Shown here in pieces: positions 62,777 to 64,000 of a stretch of 64,000 bases of DNA. Below the pieces are notes generated by a model. It did no database searches and was not told where the DNA came from. It worked only from the letters and a program-made list of their open reading frames with translations. A program made the position numbers and the translations under genes. The stretch spans positions 9,318,685 through 9,382,684 of the forward strand of contig CM068382.1 of the NCBI GenBank assembly GCA_034770075.1, given 5' to 3'. How positions within the stretch are numbered: the stretch's first letter is position 1; each line of letters starts with the position of its first letter. The stretch comes from Aralia elata. Taxonomy: Eukaryota > Streptophyta > Magnoliopsida > Apiales > Araliaceae.

Positions 62777-64000
62777 CATTTGCTAATCACATAAATGTAT
62801 TTCCTTGTTTTAGTTCAAACATATGAAATAACAAGCTTTAATAAAAAAATATAATTAATTATTATTTTTATTTTCTACATTCACACTCGTAATTTCATTA
62901 TTAGTGTTTTACATCATTATATAATTATTCATAAACTCTATAAATAATTTTGATTCCTTTAAAAAAAAGAGTTCCAATTACAACAATTTGCGAATATTAA
63001 AATGAGAATGTATACCCCTAAAAATAGTAAATTATATTACTCTATTAGATTGATACGATAAAAACTATGATGACAAACTTTAGCATATCATATCATTTTG
63101 TATAATTATCACTACCAAGAAAATGAGAATGTTCTAGCGAGAGAATAATGAAAAGAAATAAATCAATGATAATATAATTATTAGTAAAAGAAACATTCTT
63201 CACAATTTATTTTTTACTTTCATAAAATTGAAGCGATAGAAAATAGTTGCCGCTGCCATTTTTACGGTGAAATTTTACAAAAAAAAATAAAAAAACATAT
63301 CTACAAAGAATTATTACTCGCTATATAATATTATTGAGTTTTTTTACGAGAGACAAATCTGTAACTATTTTGCATAAAATAAATTTATTAGGATTAATTG
63401 TGAAAAATATTTCCTTTAGAAATACTAAAATATTACTCATCCGTTCTACAAAAAGAATTTTATTGAGTTTGTTCTTTGTTAACTTATGACATCCTAAATT
63501 TTAAATTATAAATACAAATTTATATGTTTATCTGAATAACAATTTTATTTTTAATTTTCTTTCTAAGTGTTTAGAAATATCAACTACATTATTAATTAAA
63601 ATTAAATAAACTTAAAATATTTAAAAAAAACAATTAGTCATTCAAAAAAAGAAGGAAGCTATTAAAATATAAAAATAATTTTTTTTCATCATTCACATGT
63701 GTGTCACAATATTGTTGTTGTTATTAGGACAAACGTTGAATTCTCTGATTTCATCATTCACATGTGTGTCACATTATGAAGCAAATTGGATGACATATAT
63801 GGTTTTAAAGTGGAATCGAATAAACCACCTTTAGTGGCGGCCGTGCTATTTGTTGATAAGGTGTGTTTTTGTTTTAAAGTTACTTTATGATTGTGAGCTG
63901 CATTTGTTCAAATAGAAATAGACCCTCAATCTGAGCATACAAGCTCACATTACTTCTTTTCATACTCAAGTTTGTGGTTGACATTAACAAATATAAAAGC
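61701..64000. other. Intergenic AT-rich DNA, no gene seen
   Basis: No coding pattern is supported. It contains degenerate tandem repeats (62451-62830), a long (TA)n run (62731-62772), and eroded MITE-like ends (CTCCATTTCTATAATTAC near 62108; CTCATCCGTTCTACAAAAAG near 63437). CATCATTCACATGTGTGTCA is directly repeated at about 63687 and 63752. Confidence 0.5.
62451..62830. repeat. Degenerate tandem repeat, ~147-184-bp units
   Basis: Three units begin ATTAGTCACGTGATAGATGT (62451), ATTAATCACATAGATATATT (62598) and GCTAATCACATAAATGTATT (62782). Each continues with CTTGTTTTAATTCA-like and ATATGAAATAA-like sequence. A (TA)n expansion at 62731-62772 separates the second and third. Confidence 0.65.

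Overview
The window looks like transposon-rich nuclear DNA of a flowering plant. It is AT-rich, its genes are split by short GT-AG introns, and it carries plant-type Ty3/gypsy, Ty1/copia, CACTA, MULE, hAT, Harbinger and Stowaway elements. Broad-leaved (eudicot) origin is an inference; I cannot name the species. Two host genes are readable. One is a complete cucumisin-like subtilase (5724-10481, minus, 10 exons, 742 codons, all four catalytic residues). The other is a 5'-truncated copy of the class III PI 3-kinase VPS34 (59228-61556, minus) that keeps the C2 region and lacks the kinase domain. A short decayed piece of a second subtilase lies at 44775-45198.

Layout. 1-1569: decayed copia pol (minus). 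1570-1696: a tiny SINE with 16-bp target-site duplications (TSDs), then a short acyl-CoA-ligase-like exon scrap. 1863-4212: pieces of chromovirus (gypsy) LTRs and the 3' tail of a chromovirus pol. 4699-5576: hAT element with 8-bp TSD. 5724-10481: subtilase gene with a Stowaway element in one intron. 10546-14352: intergenic DNA with a second Stowaway and a large hairpin. 14369-25372: a ~4.0-kb solo LTR (TSD CTCTT) split by a 7-kb CACTA transposon (17996-24989, TSD TTC). 25401-29816: intergenic, with a hairpin and a SINE-like stretch.

29817-44738: one minus-strand solo LTR (TSD GTCTG) that has received a nearly intact 10.1-kb chromovirus (30727-40833, TSD TATAC, LTRs almost identical) and a 2.6-kb MULE with ~450-bp inverted repeats (41474-44064). 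44775-45198: chimeric subtilase remnant. 45195-57723: a diverged gypsy LTR cut into pieces by a 4.3-kb solo LTR (45487-49804, TSD ACAGT), a compound Athila/Tat-like element with repeated LTR units (49926-55626, TSD ATGTC) and a Harbinger MITE (57092-57481, TSD TTA). 57724-58140: one end of another CACTA. 58989-59290: LINE fragment abutting the broken end of the VPS34 copy. 61680-64000: AT-rich DNA with degenerate tandem repeats.

The story of the window is nested insertion: at least six insertions can be delimited to the base by their TSDs, which gives a relative order. The most unusual objects are the C2-only VPS34 gene ending at a LINE, the long-TIR MULE, the three-LTR compound element, and an array of 70-bp units in the chromovirus LTR of which the central three carry GTACGA/TCGTAC stem-loops. 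All repeat boundaries and counts were read by eye.
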